Positions 1 to 14,600 of a stretch of DNA of 64,000 nt are shown piece by piece. This DNA is from Drosophila pseudoobscura (taxonomy: Eukaryota > Arthropoda > Insecta > Diptera > Drosophilidae): contig NC_046681.1 of assembly GCF_009870125.1 (NCBI RefSeq), forward strand, positions 29,286,001-29,350,000, read 5' to 3'. Made by a program: the position numbers and the translations under genes. Each line of letters starts with the position of its first letter. The stretch's first letter is position 1. The notes beneath the pieces were generated by a model, which saw only the letters and a program-made list of their open reading frames with translations, was not told where the DNA came from and made no database searches.

Positions 1-3000
1 AGATCATCGAGCCTCCTCAGAGGGAGGAACTCATGCCACGCGATCCCTGTCGACCCTCCCCCTGCGGACCCAATGCCGAATGTCGGGCCGTTGGGGACAC
101 AGCATCGTGTTCCTGTCTGGCGGAATTTGTTGGCTCTCCGCCGTACTGCAAGCCGGAATGCGTGACCAACTCCGAGTGTCCATCGAATCGGGCGTGCATC
201 AATCAGAAGTGTCGCGATCCTTGCCCTGGTCTATGTGGTATAAGTGCCATTTGTCGCGTTGTCTCCCACACGGCCATGTGTCTCTGTGATGCGGGCCTCA
301 CCGGCGATCCCTTCACCCAGTGCCAGCCGATTGTCCACGATGTGGAGATCATCAATCCGTGCCATCCCTCGCCTTGTGGCTCGAACGCCGAGTGCATACA
401 ACGGAACGGAGCGGGCGCCTGTCAGTGCTTACCGGAGTTCTTCGGGAATCCCTACGAGGGCTGCCGTCCGGAGTGTGTCATCAATTCGGACTGTCCTGCG
501 AACAGAGCCTGCCAGCAGCAGAAGTGCCGCGATCCCTGCCCCGGCAGCTGTGGCCAGAACGCCGAGTGCAATGTCGTGAACCACACGCCCATCTGCAGCT
601 GCTTCCCTGGATTTATAGGCGATCCGTATCGCTATTGTAGTCAACCGCCAGAACGTAAGCTAGTTCCAATTATCGCTATCCTTAGCAGATGTACTAAATT
701 TTGGTCGTAGTTAGTTACTAATTCCGAGCGTATATTGTATCCTAACCCAAACCACTAGCTATTGTCCATGACTACGTGAATCCCTGTCAGCCATCGCCCT
801 GTGGCTCCAATGCCATTTGTCGCGTGGTCAACGAGCAGGCCGTGTGTTCCTGTGGCCCCGAGTTTGAGGGAGCCCCGCCCAACTGCCGTCCCCAGTGTAC
901 CTCCAGCTCTGAGTGTCCCTCCACCCAGGCTTGCATCAGCTACAAGTGTGCCGATCCCTGTCCTGGTGTGTGTGGCCAGCTTGCGATCTGTGAGGTGCGA
1001 AACCATAGTCCCATCTGTAGGTGTCCCCCGGCCATGATGGGCGATCCCTTCGTGCGCTGTCTGCCACGACCAGAGAGTAAGGAACGATCCAGAACTATGA
1101 TCCAGAATGGTGTTAATCCTTTACGACCCTCGACAGTTCCTCCACCCCTAAGAGATGTGGCCCCCTACCGCGATCCCTGTGCACCCTCACCCTGTGGCCT
1201 TTACTCCACCTGCCGCAACCAACAACAGCAGGCTGTGTGCTCCTGTCTCCCGAACTACTTTGGCACTCCCCCGCATTGCCGACCCGAGTGCTCCATCAAT
1301 GCAGAGTGTCCCAGCCACTTGGCGTGCATTAATCAAAGGTGTCGCGACCCCTGTCCCGGCGCCTGTGGCCAGCAGACCGAGTGTCGGGTGACCAACCACG
1401 TGCCCAGCTGTCTGTGCCTCCAGGGCTATGTGGGAGACGCCTTCTTGGCCTGCCACCCAGCTCCACGTAAGACCTTGACCTTAACCTCTTCAGAACTCTT
1501 TGCTAATCCCAACCCTACAGCCCCTCCAAGCTACGATGAACCCCGTGATCCCTGCAATCCCAGTCCCTGCGGCAACAATGCCATTTGTTCGGGCGATGGT
1601 CAGTGTCGCTGTGTGGCCGACTATCAGGGGGATCCCTATGTCTCCTGCCGCCCCGAATGCGTGCTGAGTGCCGAGTGTCCTCGGCATCTGGCCTGCATTC
1701 GCCAAAAGTGCACAGATCCCTGTCCCGGCACGTGCGGTGCCAATGCCATCTGTGAAGTCCAGAGCCACATAGCCATGTGCCACTGTCCCCCGGGAATGAC
1801 TGGAAATGCCTTTGTCCAGTGCAGCGACGTACGTGATGCAGTGGATGTCTACCGCAATCCTTGTAGCCCATCGCCGTGCGGCAGCTATGCCGAGTGCCGC
1901 GAGCGCAATGATCAGGCCATCTGCAGCTGCCTCCCCAACTACTTTGGCGTCCCCCCCGCCTGCCGACCCGAGTGCAGCAGCAACTACGATTGTGCACCCC
2001 ATTTGGCGTGCCAGAACCAGCGTTGCGTCGATCCCTGTCCGGGAGCTTGTGGCGCCCATGCCCAGTGCCGAGCTGTCAGCCACAGTCCCTTCTGCAGCTG
2101 CAGACCTGGCTACACGGGCAATCCCTTCGTTCAGTGTCATAGGATCTGTAAGTCTAACCCCCAGTCCATCACCAGAAGTGTCACCTAATTATTGCCATGT
2201 GTTCCGTGTACAGTTGAACCTGTGAGGGATGTGGTGCTCCGAGATCCCTGCCAGCCATCTCCCTGCGGTCCCAACAGCGAGTGTCGGCCCGTGGGTGATA
2301 CACCATCCTGCTCATGTCTCGCCAATTTCTTTGGCACTCCGCCGAACTGCAGGCCCGAGTGTGTATCCAACTCCGAGTGCAGCACGGTCCAAGTTTGTGT
2401 GAACAATCGCTGCAAAGATCCCTGTCCAGGGCTTTGTGGCACATCTGCAGTTTGTCGCGTCATTAGCCACAGTGCCATGTGCCACTGCCAGCCAGGATAC
2501 AGCGGGGATCCCTTCATTCGCTGTGATCCCATTGTTGTACGTGATCCCATAGAGGTCCTGCAGCCCTGTAATCCGAGTCCCTGTGGCGCCTTTGCCGAGT
2601 GCCGGCAACAGAATGGAGTCGGCTCCTGTCTGTGCTTGCCCGAATACCACGGCAATCCCTATGAGGCCTGTCGTCCCGAGTGTGTCCTGGACTCCGATTG
2701 CGCCTCGAACAGAGCCTGTGTAAACCAGAAGTGCCGCAATCCCTGTCCCGGAGTGTGTGGGCAGAATGCCGAGTGCTATGTCCGCAATCATTTGCCCACC
2801 TGCAACTGCCAGAACGGCTATGTGGGAGATCCTTATAGCTATTGCAGCATTGAGACCAAACGTAAGCAGACATCAGAAATCCCTGTATCGCTCTATAGAG
2901 CTCTTCCCTCTCCCATTCCAGCCATTCGTGAGTATGTGAATCCCTGCCAGCCCTCTCCCTGTGGCCCCAACTCCCAGTGCCGTGAACTGAATGGCCTGGC

Positions 3001-6000
3001 CACTTGCTCCTGTCTGCCCGAGTACGTGGGCAGTCCGCCTGACTGTCGTCCCGAGTGTACGGTCTCCTCCGAGTGTAGTCTGGACAGGGCCTGTGTGCGC
3101 CACAAGTGTGTGGATCCCTGTCCAGGTGCCTGTGGCAGCAATGCCAATTGTCTTGGAATGAACCATGCCCCACTCTGTTCCTGTCAGCCAGGCTACACGG
3201 GAGACCCATTCACCCGTTGCTATCCATTGCCTCGTAAGTCGTTTCTCCCCTCCCCAGAGAGTGTATGTCCTCTTAACATCCTTCCCATTCGATCAGCTCC
3301 CACAACGCATATACTCTACGACATTGTAAGCGATCCCTGCCAGCCGTCCCCTTGCGGTGCCAATTCCCAGTGCAGGCAGTCCCAGGGTCAGGCCATCTGT
3401 AGCTGTCTCTCCAACTACTTTGGTCTGCCGCCGAACTGCCGACCCGAGTGTACCCAGAGTTCCGAGTGCCTGTCCAGCCGGGCGTGCATCAACCAGAGGT
3501 GTGTGGATCCATGCCCCGGCTCCTGTGCCTACAACGCCCTCTGCACCACGCGTAACCATGTGCCGAGCTGTCAGTGTCCCCCCAGATATGTGGGAGATCC
3601 GTTCACCAATTGTTACCCAGAACCCCAGCCACCACGTAAGAATCGAATGGAAAAGCATCCTGCTGTTAACATCTCTCAACCCCTACCTATACTCCACCCA
3701 TAGCCACACCCATTGCCCTTGATGATCCCTGCCATCCCTCGCCCTGCGGACCCAATGCTCAGTGCTCGAACGGTCAGTGTTCGTGTATTGGGGACTACCA
3801 GGGGGATCCCTACAGGGGCTGCCGCCCAGAGTGTGTCCTGAATGCCGACTGTTCGAAGGATCGGGCCTGTGTGCGCCACAAGTGTGTGGATCCCTGTCCG
3901 GGCACCTGTGCCCCCAATGCCATATGCGATACGATCAATCACATCGCCATGTGCCGCTGTCCAGAGCAGATGACAGGCAATGCCTTCATCCAGTGCGAGT
4001 TCCCACCTGTGGCATTGACTCCACCCGATCCTTGCGCACCGTCACCGTGCGGCCCCAACAGCCGTTGCCGCGTACTCAACAACAATGCCGTCTGCTCCTG
4101 CATTGAGGACTATGTGGGTACGCCACCCAATTGTCGGCCCGAGTGCACCCACAATTCGGATTGTCTGCCGCGACTGGCCTGCCAGCGGCAGCACTGCATC
4201 GATCCCTGTCCCGGAACCTGTGGCTTCAACGCCCTCTGTCATGTGGTCAATCATGCTCCAATCTGCAGCTGTCCGCCGCAACACAATGGCAACCCCTTCG
4301 CGGGCTGCTTCCCGGAACCAGTGCGTCGCGATGAGGAACCCCCCAGGAACCCCTGTCAGCCCTCTCCTTGCGGACCCTATGCCCAGTGCCTTGCTCTGGG
4401 AGATCAGGCACAGTGTAGCTGTCTTCCCAGCTACATTGGAACGCCGCCCAACTGCCGGCCAGAGTGTGTGACCAATTCGGAGTGTCCCTTTGACAGGGCC
4501 TGCATCAGTCAGCACTGCCGCGATCCCTGTCCGGGCGTTTGTGGCTCCAATGCCCAGTGCCATGCGATAAGCCACGCCACCATGTGCCATTGCCTGCCCG
4601 GCTTCACGGGGGATCCATTCACCGCCTGCCACCAGCCTCCGATCGTTCAACAAATCGAATATGTCCAGCCTTGCTCCCCGAATCCCTGTGGGGCCAATGC
4701 TGTGTGTCGCCGCGAGGGCAATGCCGGCTCCTGCCAGTGCCTACCCGAATACTATGGCAATCCCTACGAGGCCTGTCGTCCCGAGTGTGTGGCCGACAGC
4801 GACTGTCCGTCGGATAAGTCCTGCCACCAGCTGAAGTGCCGCGATCCGTGTCCCGGGGTTTGTGCCCTGAATGCTGCCTGTCGCGTGATCAATCACCTTC
4901 CCACCTGTCATTGTCTCAGCGGATTCCTAGGGGATCCCTACAGCTACTGTCGTCTGCCAGAGAAACGTGAGTTGAAGATCTGTCTGTGTCCCAAGATTAG
5001 CCCTAACCCTACGCAAACCGTCCTTAGCTATTCTCAAGGAGTACGTAAATCCATGCCAGCCCTCGCCCTGTGGCCCCAACTCCCAGTGTCGTGAGAACAA
5101 CGAGCAGGCCATCTGCTCGTGTCTACCGGAATATGTGGGGGCTCCGCCTAACTGTCGGCCCGAGTGCGTCTCGAATGGGGAGTGTTCCCGTGACAAGACA
5201 TGCCTCAATCAAAAGTGTGGCGATCCCTGTCCTGGAGTGTGCGGCTCCAATGCCGAATGTCGCGTCTTCCAGCATGCCCCCATCTGTAGTTGTCGTCCAG
5301 GGTTCACTGGCGATGCTTTCTCCCGATGCCTGCCCCTGCCACGTAAGAGAAGAGTCTACACCCAAGCAGAAGAAGAATCTGTAAATCTATCCTACCCCTT
5401 TTTAGCACCCCTTCCCCCGCTCTTGGATCGCGATCCCTGCTTACCCTCGCCCTGCGGCCAGTATGCGGAGTGTAGAGACAACCAAGGCTCTGCCACCTGT
5501 ACCTGCCTCCCCGCGTACTACGGCACTCCACCCAACTGCCGACCCGAATGCACCATCGCCGAGGATTGTCCCTCGCATCTGGCGTGTCAACAGCAGCACT
5601 GTCGCGATCCCTGTCCAGGAGCCTGTGGCTTCAACGCCCTCTGCACGGTGATCAACCACAGTCCCACGTGTCAGTGTGCTCCAGGACTGATCGGCAACCC
5701 ATTCACATCCTGCCATGCTCGGCCACGCGATCCACCACCACAACAGGATACCAGCGATCCCTGCGCCTCGATTACGTGCGGTGCCAATGCCGTCTGCCAG
5801 CAAGGAAGATGCAGCTGTCTGCCAGAGTTCATCGGAAATCCATTGATTGGCTGTCGACCCGAGTGCGTCCTGAGTGCGGAATGCGACTGGGACAAGGCGT
5901 GCGTGCGGAACAAGTGCATCGATCCCTGTCCCGGCACTTGTGGATCCAGTGCCATCTGTGAGGTCCACCGACACGTGGCCATGTGCCATTGTCCCCCGGG

Positions 6001-9000
6001 AATGACTGGCAATGCCTTCTCTCAGTGCCGACCACTGCCGCCGCCAGCTCAGGATCCCCCCATCATAGCCGATCCCTGTCAGCCCTCGCCTTGCGGACCA
6101 AATGCCCAATGTCGTCACATCAATGGCCAGGCCGTGTGCTCGTGTCTGCCACAATTTGTGGGCACGCCACCATCCTGCCGTCCGGAATGCGTAAGCAATG
6201 CGGAATGTCCGCTTCACTTGGCGTGTCTGCAGCAACAGTGTGGCGATCCCTGTCCGGGATCCTGCGGCCTCAATGCCGAGTGTCGCGTGATCAATCACAG
6301 TCCCAACTGCCACTGCATCCAATCGTTTACTGGAAATCCATTTGTGGCATGCCACCGTCAACCTCCGCCTGCACCTCCCAGGCAGGACCCTGTTCCGCTG
6401 GATCCCTGTCAACCCTCGCCGTGTGGCGCCAATGCAGAGTGTCGCGTCCAAGGAATCAACGCCCAATGCAGCTGCCTCGCTGGATTTGTGGGCACACCAC
6501 CCGACTGCCGGCCGGAATGCGTATCCAACTCCGATTGTCCCACGAATCTGGCCTGCCGCAACGAAAAGTGCCGCGATCCCTGCCCCGGAGTCTGTGGCCT
6601 GAATGCGGAGTGCTATGTGATCAATCATACGCCCATGTGTACGTGCCTCGCTGGATACAATGGCAATCCCTTCTTTGGCTGTCAAGTGGTGCGCGATGTC
6701 CCAGAGACACCACTCAATCCGTGCGTGCCCAGTCCTTGTGGCGCCAATGCCGTTTGCAGCGAACGTAATGGAGCAGGGGCATGCCAGTGCCTGCCCGACA
6801 CCATTGGCAATCCCTACGAGGGCTGTCGTCCAGAGTGTGTCCTCAACACGGACTGTCCCAGCCATTTGGCGTGTGTCAATCAACACTGTCGCGATCCCTG
6901 TCCAGGCACCTGCGGCTCCAATGCCCTGTGCCAAGTGCGCCATCATCTGCCACAATGCCAGTGCCTGGCGGGCTACCAGGGCAATCCGTACACCTATTGC
7001 AGCCTCCTGCGTGATCGTAAGACACTCCTTGACGTTCCCTTGGCAGACTCACCCCACATTTTCGTCCTCCCTGCAGCCCTGCCCGAACCCATTGCCTCCC
7101 GTCCCTGCCAGCCCTCGCCTTGCGGACCCAATGCCCACTGTCGCGAGGCGAATGGTCAAGCTATATGCAAGTGCCTGCCAGACTTTGTTGGATCCCCGCC
7201 TGCTTGTAGGCCCGAGTGTACCATCTCCAGCGAGTGCGACTTGACCAGGGCATGCGTGCAACACCACTGCGTCGATCCCTGTCCGGGGATCTGCGGCAGC
7301 AATGCCCAATGCCGTGTCCTCAACCACAGTCCGCATTGCAGTTGTCTGCCCGACTACACTGGAGATGCCTTCAGTGGCTGCCAGCCGATCCGTAAGACTC
7401 CAATGATCCACCCTTTGGACTTTCCTAACACCAACAAACCAAACAAACCCTTTGCAGGACCCGTCATTAGCTATGATGCTCCGCCCAAGGATATCTACCG
7501 CGACCCGTGTGCACCCTCGCCCTGCGGCACCTTCGGCCAGTGCAGAGCACAGGGCACCCAGGCCGTGTGCTCCTGCCTGCCAGGATACTTTGGTGTCCCG
7601 CCTCAGTGCAAGCCGGAGTGTGTGATCAATCCAGACTGCGCCTCACACTTGGCCTGCATCAGCGAGAAGTGCCGCGATCCCTGTCCCGGCTCCTGTGGCC
7701 TGCTGGCTCACTGCAGCATCATCAATCACACGCCCATCTGTAGCTGCCCGCCTGGCTATCAGGGCAATCCCTTTGTCAGCTGCAGACCCCAACCTCCTCC
7801 AGCTCCGATTCCAGTACTACGGGATGCCTGCAATCCCTCGCCATGTGGCCCCAACGCTGTTTGCAGTGCCGGAGGACAGTGCAACTGTCTCGCAGAGTTC
7901 GATGGCAATCCGTATGTTGGCTGTCGCCCGGAGTGTGTCCTGAATTCAGAGTGTGCCCGGGACAGGGCCTGTCAGCGCAGCAAGTGCGTGGATCCCTGTC
8001 CGGGGGCCTGTGGTGTGGGCGCCGTTTGTGAGATGCGCAACCACATACCCATCTGCCTCTGTCCACCCGGGACTTCCGGAAATGCCTTCATCCAGTGTAC
8101 GACCATCCTTGTTCAATGTAGGTTCCATTGGAAATCCTTTGTTGAAGAAACCCCTCCACCTAATTCATCCTCCCCCGTCTGTTGTTTAGCTTCTCCCGTG
8201 GAGCCCCCTAATCCCTGCCAGCCATCGCCCTGTGGATCTAATGCCCAGTGTCGCGAGGCCAACCAGCAGGCCGTGTGCTCCTGCTTGAGTGGATACTTCG
8301 GTGTCCCGCCCAGATGTCGACCGGAATGCACCATCAACTCGGACTGTGCCCCCCACTTGGCGTGCCTCAATCAGCAGTGTCGCGATCCCTGCCCCGGGGC
8401 CTGCGGACAATTTGCCAACTGCCAGGTCATCCGACATGTCCCGCACTGCAGTTGTCCCGCAGGATACGCGGGAAATGCCTTCTCCCTGTGTCAGCAGATA
8501 CCACCAGCGGTTGTGCAGCGAGAGACCCTCCCTGTGTATCCCTGTCATCCATCCCCATGTGGATCGAATGCCCAGTGCACGGAACAAGGCGATCAAGCCA
8601 TCTGCAAGTGCCTTGAAGGCTACATAGGACCGCCACCCAACTGTCGACCAGAGTGCATAACATCCTCCGAGTGCCCAAACCAATTGGCATGCATCCGGCA
8701 GAAGTGCCGCGATCCGTGTCCTGGTTTGTGCGGACAGGCAGCCAGCTGCCAGGTCGTGAGCCATGTGCCCTCGTGCCTGTGCATTGGAGACTACATCGGA
8801 GACCCCTACACGGGCTGCCGTCCAAGACCAGCAATAGAACGAGACCAGATCAATCCGTGCGCGCAGAACCCATGCGGTAGCAATGCCATGTGCAGACAGC
8901 AAGGAGGAGCTGCGGCATGCCAGTGCCTTCCCGAGACCTACGGCAATCCCTACGAGGGCTGCCGACCCGAGTGTGTCGTCAATTCGGACTGCTCCGGCCA

Positions 9001-11600
9001 TTTGGCCTGCTTGAACCAACATTGTCGCGACCCCTGTCCTGGTAGCTGTGCACCGAATGCCCAATGCCAGGTCGTCAATCACATCCCCAGCTGTAGTTGC
9101 TATCCCGGCTACAGAGGGGATCCCTATCGCCATTGCCAGGCGGTGCCTATCCAGGCGGAACGTAAGCAACCCACCCTTTGCACTAACCCACAATTGACCA
9201 ACACGTTTGCACCCTTCTGCACCCCTCCAGCAATCGAACCGGTTAATCCCTGCCAGCCCCCGCCCTGTGGTCCCAACTCTGAGTGTAGCGTAGCCCAGGG
9301 ACAGGCTGTCTGTCGCTGTCTGCCCGATTACTATGGCTCGCCGCCTGCCTGTCGACCCGAATGCACCACCAATCCCGAGTGTCCCCACGATAGGGCCTGT
9401 GTGGCCAGACATTGCTCCGATCCGTGTCCAGGCGCCTGCGGGCAGAATGCCATTTGTCAGGCGCATCAACACCGAGCCCTGTGCTCCTGTCCGCCCGGCT
9501 ACACCGGCGATGCCTTCACCCGATGCCTGCCATTACCTGCTCCACCTCCCCATCAACCCATTCGACAGTCGTCTCCTGTAGATCCCTGCGTGCCCTCCCC
9601 CTGCGGACAGTATGCCCAGTGTCGCGAGGAGTACGGACAAGGTGTCTGTACCTGTCTGGACTCCTACTACGGTACCCCTCCCCACTGTCGACCCGAGTGC
9701 ACCCTCAACTCCGACTGTCCCGGCCATCGGGCGTGCATCAACCAGAAGTGCCGCGATCCTTGCCCCGGTGCCTGCGGTCTGTACGCCCAGTGCTCGGTCC
9801 TCAATCATGTCCCCACCTGCTCTTGTCCGCAAGGATACCTTGGAGATCCCTTCTACCGCTGCTATCCAGCGCCAGCTCCGTCTCCGCCTCCAGTGACTCC
9901 TATTGTTGTTGAAGATGATCCCTGTCATCCTTCCCCCTGTGGTCCCAATGCCCAGTGCTCGAACGGCGTCTGCAGTTGTCTGCCACTCTACCAGGGCGAT
10001 CCCTATGCGGGCTGTCGTCCCGAGTGCGTGTTGAGCACAGAGTGTCCCTCGGATAAGGCATGCATACGCAATCGCTGCGTGGATCCGTGCCCGGGAACTT
10101 GTGGCTCCGGAGCCCACTGCAGAGTCCAGAATCATGTGGCCCTGTGTCACTGTCCGGACGGCCAGCAGGGAAATCCTTTCGTGCTTTGCCAGCCAAAGCA
10201 GCAGCAGGATTCACCCATTCAGCTGCATCCCTGCCAGCCATCGCCCTGTGGCGCCCATGGACAGTGTCGAGAGATTGGTTCTCGCGCGGAATGCACCTGC
10301 CTGCCTGGCTATTACGGCAGTCCGCCCGACTGTCGGCCAGAGTGCGTCAGCGACTCCGAGTGTTCCCCGAGCCTCTCGTGCGTTAACCAAAAGTGTCGCG
10401 ATCCTTGTCCTGGCGCCTGTGGCTATCTGGCCGAATGCCATGTGATCAACCACAGTCCGCAGTGCGTTTGCCCGGCAGGGTACACGGGCAGTCCGTACTC
10501 CCAATGCCAGGTTATCGGTTTAGCTCCTGTCCAACGGGAACCCATCGATCCCTGCCAGCCAACTCCCTGCGGCCCCCACTCACAGTGCAGCAATGAGGAT
10601 GGCCTCAATGCCATCTGCCGCTGCCTGCCCGAGTATCTGGGCGTGCCACCCTACTGCCGACCCGAGTGCATTGCCAACAGCGAGTGTCCCGGCGACAGGG
10701 CGTGCATCAATTGGAAGTGCCAGGATCCCTGTCCCGGTCTCTGCGGCTATAATGCGATCTGCCGGACGTACAATCACCAGCCGAACTGTGTTTGCGCTCC
10801 CGGGCTGGTGGGTAATCCATTCAACTCGTGTCTGCCGCCAGTACGTCGGCCCTCCTACGAATCCCCCGCGATACCCCCCACAACGGCCATAGAAGTACTG
10901 CAACACGATCAGCCCATCCGCAATCCGTGCGAACCGAATCCCTGCGGGGCCAATGCTCGATGCAGTCAGCAGAGAGGCATTGCCTCGTGCGTCTGTTTGC
11001 CGGATTACTACGGCAATCCCTACGATGCCTGCCGTCCAGAGTGTATTCTCAATTCCGACTGTGCGTCGCACAGGGCGTGCGTGCAGCAAAAGTGTCGCGA
11101 CCCGTGTCCCGGCACCTGCGGCCTCAACGCCGAGTGCCACGTCCTGGATCATTTGCCCCATTGCCAGTGCTTCAGCGGCTACACGGGTAATCCTCTGGTC
11201 TACTGCGCCCCGCTGCCCGTTGTCCAGGAATGTAAGCATCCAACATGCAATCCCCCATCGACTCCCAGTCTAATCCTTTCGTCCGCCCCAGCACCCTTAA
11301 CTCCATGTGATCCCTCGCCCTGTGGACCCAATGCCAGGTGTCAGCCATCGAATGACCAAGCCGTTTGCTCCTGTCTGCCCGATTTCTACGGAACCCCGCC
11401 CCAGTGTCGTCCCGAGTGTACTTTGAACTCAGAGTGTGCCCTTGACAGGGCGTGTATCCATCTCAAGTGCGTCGATCCCTGTCCAGGAATCTGCGGCTTG
11501 AATGCCGTGTGCCGGGTGCATTATCACAGTCCCATCTGCTACTGCATCGCCTCGCACACCGGTGATCCGCTCACCCGTTGCTACGAAATCCCCACCAGAC
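1..11600 (+). other. dpy: dpy exon map, N-terminal EGF/DPY block
   Basis: Exons inferred from in-phase GT-AG pairs: <1-654, 759-1076, 1137-1466, 1521-2147, 2214-2861, 2922-3233, 3297-3635, 3704-4966, 5028-5342, 5406-7016, 7077-7391, 7458-8117, 8190-9161, 9231-11231, 11292-11600. All junctions are phase 1. Exons of about 309-339 nt carry one EGF-EGF-DPY triplet; longer exons look like fused multiples. Introns are 54-104 nt, and many are multiples of three with no stop, so some could equally be read as coding. The splice choice follows the GTAAG-type donor and pyrimidine-AG acceptor each time. Confidence 0.85.
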
Positions 11601-14600
11601 GTAAGAATACAATCGCCGATAGTATAAACGGTTCAAAGCCTAACAACCCCAATCCCTTGGTCACTCATTTCCCGACAGCCGCGACAGCCGAAAGACCCCA
11701 ACAGATATACGACACCCCATCACCACCCTACCCAGTTGCAATTCCCGGATTGGTGTACATTCAACAACCGCAGCCGGGAATTGTCAATATCCCCAACCAG
11801 CCACCCATCCATGATGTCCAGTACCCAAGACCACAATACCCTCCACAATCAATTCCACAACAACCAGGAGTTGTAAACATCCCCACGTATCCTTCGCCAC
11901 AACCGACGATTTCCAATGTTCCGTCACCCGAAACACCGATTCAACAACAGCCTGGAGTTGTCAACTATCCATCTTCGGTTCCACAACAGCCAGGAGGAAT
12001 AGTAAATATTCCTTCTGTGCCACAGCCCGTGCCTGTAGTTCCGAAACGACCAGTATTTATACCAACACCGGCGAACGCCACACCTGCACCACAGCCTGGA
12101 ATAGTGAACATTCCCTCCGTGCCACAGCCAGTGTATCCGTCACCCCAGCCGCCCGTTTACGATGTGAACTATCCCACGCCCCAGACACCGAGTCACCAGC
12201 AACCTGGAGTTGTCAATATTCCTTCAGTGCCACACCCTTCGCCGCAGCCAGGAGTCGTTAATATACCTTCGGTGCCCCAACCTGTCTACCCATCACCCCA
12301 GCCACCGATCTACGATGTAAATCATCCTACGATTCCTCATCCTCAACCGGCACCCGGAATTGTGAATATACCTTCCGTACCGCAACCGCAACCGACACCT
12401 GCACCACAGCCGGGAGTGGTTAATATTCCTTCTGTACCGCAACCGACACCTGCACCACAGCCGGGAGTGATTAATATTCCTTCTGTACCGCAACCGACAC
12501 CAGCACCACAGCCGGGAGTGTTTAATATTCCTTCTGTACCGCAACCGATACCGCCGTCGCATCAACCGCCAGTTTATTTGTCAACACCCTTGAACTCTGT
12601 GCCACCTGCACCACAGCCAGGAATAATTAATATTCCCTCTCTACCGCAGCCCCGGCCTCCCATTCATGGCGTCCATTATCCAACGCCTCAGACACCGATC
12701 CCTGAAAGACCTGTTGGTGTTGTAAATATACCATCCGTGGTGCAACCAGTGTATCCCACACCCCAGCCGCCAGTTTACGATGTGAACTACCCCACGCCAC
12801 ACTCCCCAGTGCCCCAGAGGCCAGTGATAGTGAATATCCCATCTCTGCCGCAGCCTGTGGCACCTGTATCGCAACGTCCAATATTTACACCGTCACCTGT
12901 GAGCCCTGTGACACCTGCACCACAGCCGGGAGTGATCAATGTTCCTTCTGTGCCGCCGCAACAAGTGTATCCCTCCCCTCAGCCGCCGATTGTGCAGAGT
13001 CCTGCCATATACGACGTGTACTATCCACCGCCGCCGTCGATACCAGGTGTCATCAATATACCCTCGCCTCCCCGGCCAGTATACGCGGTGCCCCAGCAAC
13101 CAATATATGTTCCGGCTCCACCAAGGCCAACTCCACACCCACAACCACAACCGGGTGTAGTAAACATTCCTTCGATGCCACAGCCTACGTATCCGCATCC
13201 GAATCCACCCATTCATGATGTTAGCTACCCGACACAACGACCAAGTCCCGTGCCGGGTGTCATAAACGTGCATTCTGTGCCACAACCAACTCCTGTGCCA
13301 AATCCTGTGCCTGGAGTGATCAATATTCCGTCACAACCATCTCCACCGAATATTGTACCAACTCCCGGAGTTGTAAACATACCTTCAGTGCCACAGCCCA
13401 CGTATCCAACTTATAATCCACCGATCCATGATGTTAGCTATCCAACACCGCAACCAATTCCCTCTCCTGCACCAGGAGTTGTAAATATTCCTTCCGCGCC
13501 ACAGCCAATGCCGTCGTCGATTCCTGGTGTGATCAATATTCCGTCACAACCATCACCACCGACAGTTATAGGAATTCCTGGAGTTATCAACATTCCTTCA
13601 GCGCCACAGCCTACATATCCAACACAGAATCCAACACCTATTCAGGACGTTAGCTATCCAACACCACAACCAAATCCTATTACAGGAGTTATAATCGTCC
13701 CTTCTGAGCCACATCCAGTTCCTTCATCAACGCCAAGTGTGATCAATATACCATCACAACCATCACCACCGCATGTACCAGCTCACGGAGTGGTAAACAT
13801 TCCTTCGGTGCCACAGCCCACGTATCCGTCACAGAATCCGCCTATCCAGGACGTCAGTTACCCAACTCCCGTACCAAAACCTGTGCCTGGAGCGATCAGT
13901 ATACCATCACAACCATCACCACCGATTTATGTACCAACTCCCGGAGTGGTAAACATTCCTTCGGTGCCACAGCCCACGTATCCGTCACAGAATCCGCCTA
14001 TCCAGGACGTCAGTTACCCAACTCCCGTACCAAAACCTGTGCCTGGAGTGATCAATATACCATCACAACCATCACCACCGATTTATGTACCTACTCCCGG
14101 AGTGGTAAATATCCCTTCGGTGCCACAACCTTCTCCTGCGGCACCCCAACAACCTATGTTCGATGTCAACAACGAGACTCAGAGGCCACAGCCACAACCC
14201 CAACCTACACCTGGAATTATCAACATACCATCCGTAGCACAACCAGGACCCACTCGTCGACCCAACTATGATGTGGCAAGGCCCGTTTTCCAGTTCAATC
14301 CCTGCTACCCATCGCCCTGCGGACCGTACTCGCAGTGCCACAATCGCTTTGGAGCGGCCGCGTGCGTCTGTCTTCCCAACTACAGTGGAACTCCGCCCAA
14401 CTGTCGGCCGGAGTGTGTCGTCCAATCTGACTGTCCCTCGGCGCTGGCGTGCATCAATGAAAAGTGTCGCGATCCCTGCCCGGGATCATGCGGCTATGAG
14501 GCAGTGTGTCGAGTGCATGAACATGTGCCCCATTGCTTCTGTCGCTCTGGATACACAGGAGATCCTTTCGTTTCCTGCCAACCAACACCGATACAGCATG

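Noticed and set aside
1828..1833. GTACGT as a possible dpy donor (also near 2538)
   Set aside because: No in-phase acceptor follows before the next module, and the coding frame continues smoothly as DVRDAVDVYRNPC.
5441..6955. Long - strand open frame of 504 codons opposite dpy, and similar ones at 18751-19821, 21444-23171 and 23349-24704
   Set aside because: They are antisense shadows of the Cys-rich repeats; their Ala/Gly/Thr-rich translation is the mirror of the EGF codons and has no splice logic.
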